A stretch of 64,000 nucleotides of DNA from Hypomyces perniciosus (GCA_008477525.1 SPDT01000001.1:5208001-5272000), one strand, 5' to 3'. Positions 11,137 to 21,694 are shown, numbered from the stretch's first letter. Made by a program: numbers and translations. Notes: generated by a model not told the origin, from the sequence alone.

Positions 11137-11616
11137 CTATTTATAAGGACATCCAGGAGTTCCATAAACACCACCTCTAGTCCAAAGCAAGACATCAACC
11201 AACCACCAAAGACCCAAGCCCCCCAATGAAAATAGCTTGGAGAAAGCCAAATAGAAATGATGAGCATAAAATTGATCTAATCCGATGGGGCCGAAAAAGA
11301 CTGCAAGACGTAGTGCTGCCCGTTCTTGACTATAGCACTTATGCCGTAAATTTTCTTCTCCAGTAGCCATAGGCACATCTCCCAATACTTCAATGATATT
11401 CGTTTCTAATATCCGTTAATATGTATTAAAAAAACCCATTGACCGGGATAACTTGCCGTAATGGGAATATATGATCACTGTGCTCAACAAGATAATCAAT
11501 AAGTAGCATAAAACTGCCCACCGCCACCGTTTGCCACCTGCCCTGATTGCTTTTGTGAGGTGGTCCTTAAAAGGGAAAAGAATATGCACTGTGTTGATGA
11601 ATCGGGTATAGGCCAT
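11137..11616 (-). CDS. TM2-domain membrane protein, interrupted by an in-frame TAA
   Basis: One continuous frame of 160 codons with a single internal TAA at 11416-11418. The first part has an amphipathic N-terminus and one membrane segment (WAVLCYLLIILLSTVIIYS). The second part is a textbook TM2 domain (RLAVFFGPIGLDQFYAHHF, LGLWWLVDVLLW, GGVYGTPGCP): two short membrane helices joined by a tight turn. The stop is either a nonsense mutation or part of a very short in-frame intron: a GT..AG segment of 30 nt (about 11434-11405) contains the TAA and an ATTAAC branch-like element, and removing it keeps the frame. Thirty nt is short for fungal introns. Neither alternative can be settled here. Confidence 0.65.
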
Positions 11617-12235
11617 GATAATTACTATGCTTTAAGTCAAGGGGATCTTGAGAAAATCTCGCCCTTTGGGAATCGCCCCCCGGGAATCGCCCTAGAACGC
11701 CACAGATGGATTGGGGCGTAACACCGAGGGGGTACGTCACTGATTTGAGCAGGTGGTTCTGTGAATCTATGGTATTAACTACTGGCCAGTATCTACCTAA
11801 ATGAGTGTCATACTGTTGGTCTTATACTTAGTTGATTCTGGGGTTTCGATCGTGATCCATTTGGAGCGAAATCGGTTTCCTGTCAAATAAACTCCTAAAG
11901 TTTAAGTGCATGGACATGTCTCTTACAGTGCTTATTACCGTTTGTGCACATATATTACTTTAGCTGTACTAGCTGTACCTAACTATCAACCGAGGTTGAA
12001 CTTCAGAAGATGTGCCTAGGGCAGGGTATTTTGTATTTTGCGTCAGGCTTTGCACTGTCTACGACTCACGTGGTTTGCTAGTTGCTCCGTATACCTAGCA
12101 GGACTTCGGGGTTACTTTCTAGCCGGGATGGTGCTGCAAAATCCATAATTGGCCGCATTTATGGGGCTATTGTAATGCCAGTTTCGACTGTCCAGTAATA
12201 ACCTTGTATATAAAAGTATGTACGGAGTACAGGTA
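11617..12235. other. Gene-free flank of the TIR-bounded segment
   Basis: No supportable gene. A TACGGAGTA motif at 12221 lies directly next to the left end of the 12236-17344 element. Confidence 0.5.
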
Positions 12236-15200
12236 CAGTAGGGGCCAAGTTCAGCGTCCGCATTTTAGTGTCAAAGTTTTTCTAAACATGGGTCGCCTTC
12301 TGCCGAATGCGGCTGAATACGGTGCGTCGCTAAAGCGGTTCGACAGTCCTGATTACTAAGCAATGATTGCTGATTATAGCTTGGTGATCTGGGGCCACAC
12401 CTACGGGCCACGGGCAGTGTTGAGCCGCACTATTCTACTTTTATCCCCACTGCCGGGCAGACAAACAATCCCTTGCCGTGTATAGTCGTCTTCCAGCCCG
12501 GCCCTTACCACATATCCACTACTCATACAATGCGTTCATCTCTCCATCAGAGTTGGTGAGCTGGTATACAGCAAACCTAGCCGAGAATTGCGGGAGCCTC
12601 TTCGTAAACGTAGTAGTTTTCCGTGTTTACGTATGCATAGCTGGAGGGAGAGCTTACCTATTTAGAAGGGTCGATGCAATAGTAATAGGAAGGACTTGGA
12701 GGCTGACCCTGTTAAATGAAAATCGGTAGGAGATATTGGAGCGATATGGAGGTTCATCTCGTGTAGCGTGGAGAGGAGCAAGTGGTCCGTAAGGTTGCTG
12801 AGAGTAGCAGTGGCGTGCAGAGGAGCAGAGAGCCTGCGCGGGGTGGCGCGGCTTAGCATCTCCGATATGGAAGTATCCCATACCTCATAGCGAACGGCGT
12901 GTTTTCTTAGCGAGGAGCCAATGGCACCAGTCATCTGCATGGCGGAGGCTGATGGCAGCTGGCTGGCTTTCCTTCCATCACCAACCTCGCTCGATGATGC
13001 CGGCAGCAGGAGAGCAGCAGATCTAGGCATTCGAAGTCTTGTTATTGCCATTACCATTACTGAAGAGATATACGTTGAATTCAAGCTAGCCTGTTCTCTC
13101 CCGACCGCTCAAGTATCTTGGCGACTCTCTCATGTCCGTTCTGTCTTGCTACAGTGACTGCCATGTTCCCATTCTCGTCCACGAAGTGTGGATCCGCACC
13201 GGCCGCCATCAGAATAACCACAACTCGCTCATAACCCCTACTAGACGGCCAAAATAGAGGCGATCTCCCGCCAATTGAGATTGAGTTGACGTTCACGTCT
13301 GTCCTTTGTGTCAGAACCTCGACAACTACCTCGTGTCCATTCGCTGCTGCGATCCATAAAGGCGTTATCCCCCTGATATTCTTCGTATCTGGCTTTGTTC
13401 CTTTACGCATAAGCTTTTCGATATAACGAATATCTCCAGCCTTTGCTGCGTTATAGAACTTTGCGATGCAACGCCATTCATCCCGAACAGAGACAAGACC
13501 TTTCTGCTGGGATAAGAGGTTAAGAACCCCATCCTGACCACATGTTGCCGCAGCCTTCACCACCTCCTCGGTAATGGTAATCTGGTCTCCTCGCCGGTCG
13601 AGAAGCAGCTCCATTACTTCCTTCCCATTCCTTTCATTTCCTGCTGCAGCCTTCACCACCTCCTCGGTAATGGTAATCTGGTCTCCTCGCCGGTCGAGAA
13701 GCAGCGCCATTACTTCCGTGCCTTTCCTTTTATTTCCTGCAGCAACCTTCACTACCTCCTCCGTAATAGTGATCTGGTCTCCTCGCCGGTTAAGAAGCAG
13801 CGCCATTATCTCCTTGCCATTCCATTCATTTCCTGCGGCAACCTTCACTACCTCCTCCGTAATAGTAAACTGGTCTCCTCGCCGGTCAAGAAGCAGCGCC
13901 ATTATCTCCTTGCCATTCCCTTCATTTCCTGCGGCAGCCTTCACTACCTCTTCCGTAATAGTAATCTGGTCTCCTCGCCGGTTAAGAAGCAGCGCCATTA
14001 TCTCTTTACCATTCCCTTCATTTCCTGCAGTAACCTTTACTACCTCCTCCGTAATAGTGATCTGGTCTCCTCGCCGGTTAAGAAGCAGCGCCATTATCTC
14101 CTTGCCATTCCATTTATTTCCTGCCGCAGCCTTTACCACCTCCTCAGTAATCGTAATCTGGTCTCCTCGCCGGTCAAGAAGCAGCGCCATTACTTCCATG
14201 CCATTTGTCCAATTTCCTGCAGCAGCCTTCACTACCTCCTCGGTAATAGTGATCTGGTCTCCTCGCTGGTTGAGAAGTAGTGCCATTACTTCCTTCCCAT
14301 TCCTTTCATTTCTGGCCACAGCCTTTACCACCTCTTCAGTAATGGTAATCTGGGCTCCTCGCCAATTAAGAAGCAGCGACATTACTTCCATGCCTTTCCT
14401 TTCATTTTCTGCCGCAGCCTTTACCACCTCCTCAGTAATGGTAATCTGGTCTCCTCGCTGGTCGAGAAGTAGTGCCATCACTTCCTTGCCATTCCTTTCA
14501 TTTTCTGCAGCAGCCTTTACTACCTCCTCCGTAATCATAATCTGGTCCCCTCGCTGGTCGAGAAGTAGCGCCATCACTTCCTTCCCATTCCTTTCATTTT
14601 CTGCCGCAGCCTTTACTACCTCCTCCGTAATCATAATCTGGTCTCCTCGCCGGTCAAGAAGCAGCGCCATTATCTCCTTTCCATTCCTTTTATTTCCTGC
14701 AGCAGCCTTCACTACCTCTTCCGTAATCGTGATTTGGTCTCCTTGCTGGTTAAGAAGCAGCGCTACTACTTCTTTGCCATTCTCTTGATTTCCTGCCGCA
14801 GCCTTCACCACCTCCTCGGTAATGGTAATCTGGTCTCCTCGTCGGTTAAGAAGCAGCGTTATTACTTCTGTGCCATTCTCCCAATTTCCTGCCGCAGCCT
14901 TCACCACCTCCTCTGTAATCGTGATTTGGTCTCCTTGCTGGTTAAGAAGCAGCTCCATTACTTCTTTGCCATTCGTCCAATTTCCTGCCGCAGCCTTCAC
15001 CACCTTCTCGGTAATAGCAATTTGGTCTCCTCCCAGATTAAGAAGCAGCGCCATTATCTCCTTGCCATTGCTTCCATTTCCTGCGGCAGCCTTTACCACC
15101 TCCTCCGTAATAGTAATCTGGTCTCCTCCCAGATCGAGAAGCAGCTCCATTACTTCCTTGTCAAATCTTCTGGTAATAATAGACACCACCTCTTCAGTAA

Positions 15201-17344
15201 TTGTAATCTGGTCTCCTCGCTGGTTAAGAAGTAATGACATTACTTCCTTCCCATTCCTGTGATTTCTTGCCGCAGCTTTCACCACCTCCTCGGTAATTTT
15301 AATCTGGTCTCCTCGCCGGTCGAGAAGCAGCGCCATTACTTCCGTGCCATTCCCCTGATTTCCTGCCGCAGCCTTCACCACCTCCTCGGTAATGGTAATC
15401 TGGTCTCCTCGCCGGTCAAGAAGTAGCTCCATTACTTCCTTGCCATTCATCCAATTTCCTGCCGCAGCCCTTACCACCTCCTTAGTAATAGTAATCTGGT
15501 CTCCTCCCAGATCAAGAAGTAGTGCCATCACTTCCTTATCAAATCTTCCAGTAATAATAGATACCACTTCTTTAATACTGGTGATCTGGTCTCCTCGCCG
15601 GTTAAGAAGTAGCACTATTACTTCCTTCCCATTCCTATAATTTCCTACCGCAGCCTTCACCACCTCCTCTGTAATAGTGAACTGGTCTCCTCGCCGGTCG
15701 AGAAGCAGCGCCATTACTTCCATGCCATTCTCCTCATTTTCTGCGGCAGCCTTTACCACCCCTTCCATAATCGTAATCTGGTCCCCTCGCCGGTTAAGAA
15801 GCAGCGCCATCACTTCCTTCCCATTCCCTTCATTTCCTGCAGCAGCCTTCACTACCTCCTCTGTAATAGTAATCTGGTCTCCTCGCAGGTCGAGAAGCAG
15901 CGTCATTATCTCCTTGCCATTCCTTTTATTTCCTGCAGCAGCCTTCACTACCTCCTCTGTAATAGTGATTTGGTCTCCTCGCCGGTTGAGAAGTAGTGCC
16001 ATTACTTCCTTGCCATTTGTCCAATTTCCTGCAGCAGCCTTTACCACCTCCTCAGTAATGGTAATCTGGTCTCGCCAGTCAAGAAGCAGCGCCATTACTT
16101 CCTTCCCATTCCTTTCATTTCTTGCGGCAGCCTTCACTACCTCCTCTGTAATAGTGATCTGGTCTCCTCGCCGGTTAAGAAGCAGTGCCATTACTTCCGT
16201 GCCATTCTCCCAATTTCCTGCCGCAGCCTTCACCACCTCCTCTGTAATCGTAATTTGGTCTCCTTGCTGGTTAAGAAGCAGCTCCATTACTTCCTTGCCA
16301 TTCGTCCAATTTCCTGCCACAGCCTTCACTACCTCCTCCGTAATAGTGATCTGGTCTCCTCGCCGGTCAAGAAGCAGCGCCATTATCTCCTTGCCATTCC
16401 CTTCATTTCCTGCGGCAGCCTTCACTACCTCCTCCGTAATCATAATCTGGCCTCCTCGCCGGTCAAGAAGCAGCGCCATTATCTCCTTGCCATTCTTCTG
16501 ATTTTCTGCGGCAGCCTTTACCACCTCCTCCGTGATAGTGATCTTGTCTCCTCGCTGGTTGAGAAGCAGCTCCATTACTTCCTTGCCAGATTGCACCCAG
16601 TCCATCGCTTTAAGGGAGCTCTGAGTCGTTCGGCTATTTTGATGCTTGCAAGTGCCGCCGGCAATCGTGTGAAGGGTAACTGTGCTTGCTGAACAGGGTA
16701 ACAGGAACACTCTGGATTGTGGAGGACGACGTCGATCTCGTAAACTCTGTAGTCGAAAGAGCAACGCTTGTGCTGGATATTCGCTCGGCGAGAAATACGA
16801 CGAGGAGGAAAGAGGTCAAAGGAGAGTGGGGTGAAAATGGAACATGCACGAGGAGAAGGCTGCTGGGCAGATTGGACTTGGCCGGGTTTGCGGGGACAGA
16901 TCAGCGGAAGCGGGGTGTTTCCTTTTCGGGCGTCAGGCAACGTCGAGTTGAGTGTTGCCTAATAACTACTGTCGTAATGCGTCATGGTGCTTCAAATCAC
17001 ACGCTCCTGCAACCAATCATCCCTCCTGCTGGCTCATGTGACAAGTGACTACGCCGCCGCCAATCATCCTGCCAAATGTGAACCTTCTTACGACGCCAGG
17101 AGCACGTGTACAGTACCATAGAGGAAAGAAATCATCGTATCGTACGGGACTTGAATAAGGTCGGCACTGATTAGGTGATTGTTGATAGAAGCCAGGCCAT
17201 TTTCGGCCGCTGTTAGGCTGCCAACGCACTAGATACACTGTCCCTGCTGAATGCGCACTGTGTTTAGCCACATTCGGTATAAAGTAGCCCCTGTTTAGAA
17301 AACTTTTAACACTAAAATGCGGACGCTGAACTTGGCCACTACTG
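12236..17344. mobile_element. 5.1-kb TA-flanked element with long terminal inverted repeats and a cargo gene
   Basis: The left end (CAGTAGGGGCCAAGTTCAGC, continuing GTCCGCATTTTAGTGT) and the reverse complement of the right end (CAGTAGTGGCCAAGTTCAGC, continuing identically) agree at all but one of the first 36 positions, and similarity continues, with gaps, for roughly 95 bp. Both ends are preceded by TA (12234-12235 and 17345-17346), the target duplication of Tc1/mariner-type elements. The ends share the CAGT.G.GGCC..A...GTCCGC consensus with the miniature elements at 34693 and 43996. No transposase is recognisable inside; the main content is the repeat gene at 13081-16605. It could alternatively be two solo ends flanking the gene by chance, but their orientation and mutual similarity argue for one element. 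Confidence 0.65.
13081..16605 (-). CDS. Giant tandem-repeat protein: 32 copies of a 32-residue unit plus ankyrin-like tail
   Basis: Open frame of about 1174 residues from the ATG at 16605 (MDWVQSGKEVM); an in-frame ATG at 16764 adds 53 non-repetitive residues that look non-coding. I count 32 consecutive units of about 32 residues (KEVMALLLDRRGDQITITEE, then VVKAAAGN..NG); units 11 and 15 end in SIIT.RFD instead. The tail holds about three ankyrin-like repeats (ITPLWIAAANGHEVVVEVL). Such units are found at the C-terminus of fungal NACHT receptors, where they act as sensor domains; here no NACHT, kinase or phosphorylase domain is present upstream, so this is either a free-standing sensor or a truncated NLR. 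It sits inside the TIR-bounded segment. Unit number is probably unstable between strains. Confidence 0.75.
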   Translation of the reverse strand: MDWVQSGKEVMELLLNQRGDKITITEEVVKAAAENQKNGKEIMALLLDRRGGQIMITEEVVKAAAGNEGNGKEIMALLLDRRGDQITITEEVVKAVAGNWTNGKEVMELLLNQQGDQITITEEVVKAAAGNWENGTEVMALLLNRRGDQITITEEVVKAAARNERNGKEVMALLLDWRDQITITEEVVKAAAGNWTNGKEVMALLLNRRGDQITITEEVVKAAAGNKRNGKEIMTLLLDLRGDQITITEEVVKAAAGNEGNGKEVMALLLNRRGDQITIMEGVVKAAAENEENGMEVMALLLDRRGDQFTITEEVVKAAVGNYRNGKEVIVLLLNRRGDQITSIKEVVSIITGRFDKEVMALLLDLGGDQITITKEVVRAAAGNWMNGKEVMELLLDRRGDQITITEEVVKAAAGNQGNGTEVMALLLDRRGDQIKITEEVVKAAARNHRNGKEVMSLLLNQRGDQITITEEVVSIITRRFDKEVMELLLDLGGDQITITEEVVKAAAGNGSNGKEIMALLLNLGGDQIAITEKVVKAAAGNWTNGKEVMELLLNQQGDQITITEEVVKAAAGNWENGTEVITLLLNRRGDQITITEEVVKAAAGNQENGKEVVALLLNQQGDQITITEEVVKAAAGNKRNGKEIMALLLDRRGDQIMITEEVVKAAAENERNGKEVMALLLDQRGDQIMITEEVVKAAAENERNGKEVMALLLDQRGDQITITEEVVKAAAENERKGMEVMSLLLNWRGAQITITEEVVKAVARNERNGKEVMALLLNQRGDQITITEEVVKAAAGNWTNGMEVMALLLDRRGDQITITEEVVKAAAGNKWNGKEIMALLLNRRGDQITITEEVVKVTAGNEGNGKEIMALLLNRRGDQITITEEVVKAAAGNEGNGKEIMALLLDRRGDQFTITEEVVKVAAGNEWNGKEIMALLLNRRGDQITITEEVVKVAAGNKRKGTEVMALLLDRRGDQITITEEVVKAAAGNERNGKEVMELLLDRRGDQITITEEVVKAAATCGQDGVLNLLSQQKGLVSVRDEWRCIAKFYNAAKAGDIRYIEKLMRKGTKPDTKNIRGITPLWIAAANGHEVVVEVLTQRTDVNVNSISIGGRSPLFWPSSRGYERVVVILMAAGADPHFVDENGNMAVTVARQNGHERVAKILERSGENRLA

Positions 17345-17536
17345 TAGTCCGTGATCAGAAATCCCCAAAGAGTGTACGTAACTACAACCATCTCTGTTCC
17401 TTTCAATGCTCTCTCGACCAGGCAGAATCCAATAAATCACCAGACCACTTAAGACAGCACACGTACATCTTCCTGACACCAAAACTCCAAGACCCGAGCT
17501 CCTCATTTATAACAATCCTCTCCCAGAACACTTCAA

Positions 17537-18252
17537 TGCCAATAAACGAGAATCAAGTCATTGCCACCTGCCAGCGGTTTGGCGACACTCTCACCATGAG
17601 CCCCAACACCATAAACAAGATCAGGGTATCCATCGTCCCATCATTTCTTGACAAATTCCGTGACACGACCTATATATCGCAACTCAGTATAAGACCTGGA
17701 GGGATAAAGTTCCTCGGGCTAGCGGCCGCTCTCCTCACAACTATGAGTGTATCCAAAAGCGCTAGAATACTCTCCGATTTATTTCGCAGCACAGAGGAGG
17801 ATTCGACACTTGTACCTTCCGCCAAATATCTAGAGTCCTTTCTCCCTATCGTCCAGAGGAGATGTAGCAAGGCTGGATTCGTGGATGAAATTGTCCGTTG
17901 GCAAACGTTCTTGAGACAAACTGGTCCGGATGGAGTTCAAAACCCCGACCGCTTCGGAGATACCAAGTACTGTCCCGATGAAACAAGCATCAAAAATCTT
18001 GTGAAAGCATTCTGCCGTGTCGGCGGTGGAGTCACAGTGCGGGCGGCTGCTTGCGCTCCGTGGGTGATAGCCCTTACAGCATGGTTACTAGGAGTACAGC
18101 CATCAGTGCGTAAGAACGATACTCAACTTCTGGAAAGTGAGTCCAAGGTTTTGGTCACCATAATACAACCCGATTCCGGCGATCTTGGAGTGATGCAAAA
18201 CGTGGAGGTTACTACTAACCTTAACTTCACCACAGGTACGATGTGTCAGTAA
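17537..18252 (+). CDS. Conserved fungal protein of unknown function, probably truncated
   Basis: The frame is open from 17317, but the first ATG lies inside the right terminal repeat of the neighbouring element, so I prefer the ATG at 17537 (MPINENQVIATCQRFGD), giving 238 residues. The sequence (LGLAAALLTTMSVSKSARIL, LESFLPIVQRRCSKAGFVDE, VRAAACAPWVIALTAWLLG) matches my memory of a widespread ascomycete family of longer proteins of unknown function that continue well past this point. Here the frame ends soon after, at 18252, so the copy may be C-terminally truncated or continue through an unrecognised intron. It lies 193 bp outside the element end. Confidence 0.5.
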
Positions 18253-18296
18253 CGGGAATATCACCTAGGAAGATTAGCGTAGTTGCTTGGTAGTTG

Positions 18297-19004
18297 TTAA
18301 TAGAATTTTAACAATATGAATGCACCATATGACCTCTTGGCTCTTGGGAATTGCACCGAGCGCAGCCCCAATCCAGCGAGCAGTGATCCCTGCTCCTCAA
18401 GTACCATCTCCTTGGCCTGCAGCGAGGCCTGGAGATTCTGGTTGATGGCCTGCATGTCTCTGAATTGTCTTGACGCTTGTTCTCCATTCGTCTTGTGGAA
18501 CGCTAATAGCCGTTGCAGCTCATTCACTTTCTCGTCGTGCGCTAACTGCAATGCACTCATATGTTCAAACTCTTTCACCCTCACCTCGCGTTTTTGTCCA
18601 TTTTCGCGAGCCTCGTCCAAGAGATGCGCCACCTTTTCTTGCAACCGAGTCATCTCGGCATCCTTGTCTGCTCCTTTTCTCCGTTCGTCTTCCAGGTTCT
18701 TCTGAGCGGCCAACAAGTCCTGCACCAACTTGTCGATTCCATGAAATGTAAAATCTCGGCGCTTTTCAGCCAGCCCTATTTCATGTGGGAGGTCATTGTC
18801 ACTTTGCCCCAACTTGACCTCTGCATCATTGTAAACCTCTGACACGATCTCTCTTGACACAGCTGTGTGACTCGCACGAGACGTAGACTTGGTGATTTGG
18901 TCTTCGTTTTGTACTGTTGCTCGCGCAGCCACATGTAAGTTGTCGAGCTTGCCTGTTGCAGTAGACTCGGCAGCCTTTGCGGTCCGGGATGAGGTGGGAA
19001 ACAT
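18297..19004 (-). CDS. Coiled-coil protein
   Basis: Single-exon frame of 235 residues from the ATG at 19004 (MFPTSSRTAKAAESTATGKL); an upstream in-frame ATG at 19085 is possible. Residues from about 95 to 215 are a long charged coiled coil (LVQDLLAAQKNLEDERRKG, VKEFEHMSALQLAHDEKVNE, LQASLQAKEMVLEEQGSLL). No enzymatic motif is visible. The gene converges with the 17537-18252 gene, leaving only 44 bp between them. Confidence 0.5.
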   Translation of the reverse strand: MFPTSSRTAKAAESTATGKLDNLHVAARATVQNEDQITKSTSRASHTAVSREIVSEVYNDAEVKLGQSDNDLPHEIGLAEKRRDFTFHGIDKLVQDLLAAQKNLEDERRKGADKDAEMTRLQEKVAHLLDEARENGQKREVRVKEFEHMSALQLAHDEKVNELQRLLAFHKTNGEQASRQFRDMQAINQNLQASLQAKEMVLEEQGSLLAGLGLRSVQFPRAKRSYGAFILLKFY

Positions 19005-19265
19005 AGCTAGGAAGATGACAATTGTTCGAGGCTTTGTGATTTGGGAAGAATTGTGTGGTATAGAAGAAGAGAATTGTAAACGCAACGGGGGCCGAGGTAC
19101 CTCAATTTATCTGTCTCAAGTGACTGCTTTAACCGCCACCCTTGTACACGTAATGAGAAGTGTACCGCATGATGTCGAAATTATAGAGCGAATCATCTTG
19201 AAGAAATAGCTTTGTGGTGATTGGCTCGCATATAGGCAGTAACAAAATACTTAGCCGCGTCTAAT

Positions 19266-20013
19266 TCACCCGCTTAAGCCTGGTGTGGAGATAATACACT
19301 TCCACTTGGCGACGGTGTCAATCTTGTGAGATAATATGATACTACGAACCTCGGACATCATTTCCTTACACCCCTGGTTTTTGCTCAAAGGAAGCTCCCA
19401 ACCACTAGAGTCGAGGACAAGTAAGGCGGCCATGAAGATCTCGAAAGTCAGATCCATGGACATGCCCATGACCCAGCTGATGATGACGACCAATGGACCA
19501 TTAAAGAGGACTGTTTGGATGGATGGAGTGAGGCAGCGGAAGAGGGCGACATTAATGGCTCCGTCTGTTCGTAAAAAGTGCACGTGGTCATTGGCGAACA
19601 ACGTAGGGTATGACAATGTAACAAAGTCATAAACTAAAATAATTTACCCCAGGCCTCATCAATAGTAGCCATGTTGTAACAGGTGTGCTTCACGATCACC
19701 ATGGTGGTCTCATTACATTCGATGACTTTGTCAAAGATGCTGTGTTGGTTGCTCACCTGGAACCAGGTGTAAAGATCGAGGTTGCCTGGCTAACGTGCAA
19801 AACGTCATCTTGGAGCTTTCTCTCCATAAAGCTCTCATGGAGTATGCGGAACTTGCCAACCTCGGAGACAATAACATGGAAATTTTGGCTAACATAATGT
19901 AATCCGCCAAGGAAAAACACAATCCAAGGCACAGCAGTAATGGTAAGAATACCACCCATAATAGCGGCTTGGATGATGGGGATTAGGTTTCCCTCAAGAC
20001 AGCTAAAGAGCAT
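19266..20013 (-). CDS. Probable multi-exon membrane protein
   Basis: A tentative three-exon model: exon A from 20013 (MLFSCLEGNLIPIIQAAIMG, then a hydrophobic GGILTITAVPWIVFFLGGLHY), exon B 19789-19648 (PGNLDLYTWFQVSNQHSIFD, CNETTMVIVKHTCYNMATID) and exon C 19564-19266 (AINVALFRCLTPSIQTVLFN, then hydrophobic GPLVVIISWVMGMSMDLTF). Exon B begins after a TTAG acceptor and ends at a GTAAAT donor; joining it to exon C (83-nt intron) keeps the frame. The exon A donor is not certain. Two or three membrane segments are likely. I do not recognise the family, and a further 5' exon or a frameshift in exon A cannot be excluded. Confidence 0.4.
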
Positions 20014-20133
20014 GCGTTAAGAAATTGTGTGTGGGTACGTACTTGATCATACTAGATGCTCTCTAAGCACATCAGAAAAGCCCTCCATGTACCCCAACTC
20101 TCCTATCTATTCGATTAAGGCTCTGCATGGCAA

Positions 20134-21291
20134 TTATCGAGGAGTTTTTTTATAAACATCCGAGGTTCGCACACCGCAAGAATTCAGGACGTCTTTGATA
20201 TCTCGTTCACAACTCGGTCCATGTTGCGATAATCCCCATCTGTGAATCTCATTGATCCAATTCGCCAGCTCTCGGACAGCATACTCATCTGTACAATCCG
20301 CTCCGAAAAGTCTCTTCATCTCACAACCAATCCACTCCCCAGCATCATTACAGGTAGGTTGAAGGACCCAAAAGACGAACTTGTGCCCGACGAAAGTCAG
20401 AGTGTAATGGCGGATATTCGATATGTCATTGGTCAGTTTGGCATTGGCTTTCCGCGCTGCAGCATACAGAGAGTATCAGTTGAATAGGGCCAAAGAACCT
20501 GCTGCACAAACCTGCCGCACAGCAACGTCCTCAGACTCACCATCTCGTTTAAATTCGGTAGTGAAATAAGGGCAGGTGATCCAATCGCGGACAAAGGTGC
20601 AGTTCTGGATATGAAAGCGATACTTGGGGTTGAATCCTTTGAGGGATAGCCAATGGCCGCAGTCCGGTCGGACATCCCATGTCCAATCCATCTCTCGGGC
20701 TAGGGTTCCATTGAGGAGGGGAGGGATACACCAGTGAGCGCTTTCCTTTGGGGGGCAGACAAGTTGCAGCATGCGCTCTGCGCGCCACTGCCGGTCTTCC
20801 GATACAATTTGTGATTTTAGTTCGCCATGAAGGAACTTCTCTTTGACGAAGGTTGCAAACTCTTCCTCGCACAAATTTAGTCCCCTCATCGCCCTGTATT
20901 CGTTCACGATAACCTTGATGGAATCGTCATCGAGAGTGACCCAGATGTTGGCGCCGCCGAGCCCCGCAACCACTTTATAATCAATCGTTTCGCCGTCCTC
21001 TGGCTCCGTGGTGCCGAAGTGAGAGAACGCGCTCGGCACAATCGAGTTAGTATCGTTGATGGAGCTTCCTCGGGGTTCAAGAACGAGCTTGATGAACCTA
21101 GAGCTACGAGGTGACACAGTCCGCGTAGCATTCGTCACGGTGCTTTGGGAAGTAACCTGCGACTCTGAGGGGTCAAACAAGCTTTGAGTAGATACGGAGG
21201 GGCTGTGTTTGCCAGCGTCGGAGCCAGTCCTGCTTGCGACTCCTCCAGGTCGACGGACACAGCTCTTTGGCGCAGGGCCGCGATTAGCCAT
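20134..21291 (-). CDS. Conserved fungal protein of unknown function
   Basis: Two exons, 21291-20541 and 20456-20134, separated by an 84-nt intron with a strong GTGAGT donor and TGCAG acceptor; 357 residues. I chose the ATG at 21291 (MANRGPAPKSC); the frame is open to 21576, but the additional part includes a GTTT run and repeat-like sequence. The N-terminal ~90 residues are disordered. The folded part has RGLNLCEEEFATFVKEKFL, PDCGHWLSLKGFNPKYRFHI, an intron-spanning TEFKRDARKANAKL, HYTLTFVGHKFVFWVLQPT and ELANWINEIHRWGLSQHG. This matches a family I know from eurotiomycete genomes without assigned function. The splice join reconstructs a continuous conserved block, which supports a functional gene. 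Confidence 0.65.
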
Positions 21292-21475
21292 TGCGGCAAC
21301 AGATATGACTTCGCTCCAGAGCTCTTCTGTCGTACAGGGGTTGGTGTCTGGGACGTAGGGTGGTACAGAGACTGCTAGCTCCCAACGTTCCGTTGCTGGC
21401 TGAATGGTGTCGCCGGGATCGGCTGGCTTCATGCAACATCCCGTTTGTTTGTTTGTTTGTTTAATATTAACGACC

Positions 21476-21690
21476 ATAAGTAAGCTAGTTACACAAATCC
21501 CATCTGGGCAATAGGTCGGTAGGAGCCGGCCAAGGTCTTTATCGCATCCATAGATGAGATATTGGGCCACCTCCACGTGGTCCTGTTAACTCAGAACCGG
21601 CCTAACTAGCCAGCAAGCTGCTAGAGAATAACCGGAGGTGTTGACCCTATAGCTGTTCGCTACATTTCAATTTACAAAGGAAAGAGGGTC
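21476..21690. repeat. Dispersed repeat, partner near 52180-52290
   Basis: Two blocks here recur, closer together, near 52183: the first includes CTAGTTACA..AATCC and CATCTGGGCAATAGG, the second TTTCAATTTACAAA and GAAAGAGGGTC. Between the blocks this copy carries about 110 bp more. It could be part of a degenerate LTR or other element; ends cannot be defined. Confidence 0.5.
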
Positions 21691-21694
21691 GTCC

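Noticed and set aside
13574..16501. Long plus-strand open frames (up to 404 codons) rich in WSPRRSRSSAI repeats
   Set aside because: They are antisense shadows of the 32-unit repeat gene on the minus strand; the repetitive codon pattern keeps the opposite strand open.
17317..17536. N-terminal extension of the 17537 gene
   Set aside because: It begins in the terminal inverted repeat of the neighbouring element and has no protein-like conservation.
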